Shown piece after piece: positions 15,035 through 15,916 of a DNA stretch of 15,916 nt (positions within the stretch are counted from its first letter, which is position 1; each line of letters begins with the position of its first letter). The stretch covers positions 1 through 15,916 of the forward strand of contig JBAYJY010000102.1 in assembly GCA_041664945.1 (NCBI GenBank), in the 5' to 3' direction. The notes beneath the pieces were generated by a model, which saw nothing but the letters and a program-made list of their open reading frames with translations, was not told the origin of the DNA and searched no databases. Made by a program: the position numbers and the translations under genes. The DNA is from JBAYJY01 sp041664945. GTDB taxonomy: Bacteria; UBP15; UBA6099.

Positions 15035-15916
15035 ATGTCATCAAAGAAAATTATCCCGATTTTCATACTGTTAATCTGGGGGTTTGTCTCCGCAATCGCT
15101 CGGGCGGGCGACCCGCAGAAAATCAACTATCAGGGTTACGTCAAGCAGGGCGGCGTTCCGGTCAACGCGTCAGTCAGCATGACGTTCAAGCTTTTCGACG
15201 CAGCATCGGGTGGCGCACAGCTCTGCGCGGAAACCGCTACCGTTCCCGTAAGCTACGGAAGATTCAACTACCTCATCGGAACCGGATGCTCAATATCAGG
15301 CATTAACTGGCAGAATCCCGTCTACCTCGAAATCACAATCGGAGCCTCAACACTCACGCCTCGTGAACAAATCGTTTCGGGCGTCTATTCTCTCAGCAAA
15401 GACAACGGCACTCCTTTTCCTACTTTCACTCTCGACCAGGACAACACCGCCGCAGGAGTCGAACAGTCTCTCGCGTTCAACCGCGGCTCCTCCTCGGCAA
15501 ACGACGCGATGCTCACCTGGGACGAAGCGAATGACCGTTTTCTTCTTCTCATGCAGCCCGGCGTTTACGCCGCCCTTTCGCTCGGCATCGCATCCGCCAC
15601 GACTTATTACGGAGACGGCAGCAACCTTACAGGCGTAGTCGCGAGCGGCGCTGTAGCCAAAACGGGCGACACGATGACCGGGCAACTCACTTCGACCGTC
15701 GCGATCGGAACAGCGCCTTTCGTCATTACTTCGACAACGAAAGTGGCTAACCTGAACGTAGAACAGATCGACGGTTACGACGCCGGCAACGCGACCGGAA
15801 ATATTCCAATCAACAACGGCACGGTTAACGTCAACCTGAACGCCGACTATCTCGACGGATGGAGTTCGACCGCCTTCGCGACCACCGCCCATACTCACAC
15901 CGGCTATGTCGCCAAG
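15035..15916 (+). CDS. Exported phage-tail-fibre-like protein, N-terminal part (continues beyond the window)
   Basis: From the ATG at 15035 (GGGGTG at 15025-15030, 4 nt upstream) the frame stays open for 294 codons to the window edge. Residues 1-24 are a standard Sec signal peptide: MSSKKIIP, a hydrophobic core IFILLIWGFVSAI, then ARA before the predicted cut at Ala24-Gly25. A beta-rich domain follows (KINYQGYVKQGGVPVNASVS), resembling the 'YQG.L...G.PV...' N-terminal domain of exported tail-fibre-like proteins in environmental bacteria. Further on come YGDGSNLTGV (192-201), KTGDTMTGQL (209-218), QIDGYDAGNA and NADYLDGWSS (269-278), and AHTHTGYVAK (285-294). 'GDGSNLTGV', 'KTGDTMTG', 'AD.LDG..S' and 'HTH' are motifs typical of trimeric phage tail fibres. 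Since no other phage gene is nearby and the protein has a signal peptide, I read it as a cell-surface or secreted fibre rather than a prophage gene. The C-terminus, possibly a peptidase_S74-type chaperone or a sorting domain, is not visible. Confidence 0.85.
   Translation, partial: MSSKKIIPIFILLIWGFVSAIARAGDPQKINYQGYVKQGGVPVNASVSMTFKLFDAASGGAQLCAETATVPVSYGRFNYLIGTGCSISGINWQNPVYLEITIGASTLTPREQIVSGVYSLSKDNGTPFPTFTLDQDNTAAGVEQSLAFNRGSSSANDAMLTWDEANDRFLLLMQPGVYAALSLGIASATTYYGDGSNLTGVVASGAVAKTGDTMTGQLTSTVAIGTAPFVITSTTKVANLNVEQIDGYDAGNATGNIPINNGTVNVNLNADYLDGWSSTAFATTAHTHTGYVAK

Noticed and set aside
15347..15898. 183-codon minus-strand frame opposite the fibre-like gene
   Set aside because: The plus strand encodes a signal peptide and fibre motifs in an uninterrupted frame from 15035; the minus-strand frame has no such support.
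1..15916. tRNA, rRNA, CRISPR array, insertion sequence or attachment site
   Set aside because: No clover-leaf signature, regularly spaced repeats, transposase or integrase motifs, or paired terminal repeats were seen on either strand.

Overview
The window reads as a piece of chromosome from a diderm (Gram-negative-type) bacterium, probably an uncultured one. The genes are G+C-rich and separated by short A+T-rich promoter regions. They encode a full RecBCD enzyme, a dodecin, the tRNA methylthiotransferase MtaB and a signal-peptide-bearing protein built like a phage tail fibre. No rRNA, tRNA, CRISPR array, insertion sequence or integrase is visible. I cannot name the phylum from this sequence. 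The content (RecBCD, a GH172/DUF2961 protein, exported fibre-like proteins, a dispersed 'SFRAQRGI'-type repeat) would suit several candidate phyla.

Left part (1-9176): the 5' end of radC runs off the left edge on the minus strand. Divergently on the plus strand lies a compact recC-recB-recD cluster, with recC and recB overlapping by ATGA and recB and recD 14 nt apart. All three subunits look intact, with their helicase motifs, and the RecB nuclease triad is present, so the cell should carry a working double-strand-end resection and repair enzyme.

Middle part (9248-12221): a minus-strand multi-pass membrane protein ends in a GGDEF-like domain whose catalytic signature is lost while the c-di-GMP inhibitory-site motif remains. 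It is divergent from a small dodecin gene. Next comes what looks like a broken zinc-ribbon gene, with two CxxC knuckles in different frames, whose 3' end has absorbed a dispersed repeat. Upstream of it in the same orientation is an unrecognised 346-residue membrane-anchored protein.

Right part (12347-15916): mtaB (t6A37 methylthiotransferase) on the plus strand converges with a GH172/DUF2961 carbohydrate-active protein on the minus strand. From a shared A+T-rich divergent promoter region, a large exported tail-fibre-like protein reads out of the window on the plus strand.

Most of the window is housekeeping. I found no convincing multi-gene undescribed system. The best leads are the degenerate GGDEF receptor candidate, the frameshifted zinc-ribbon remnant with its repeat insertion, and the exported fibre-like protein.
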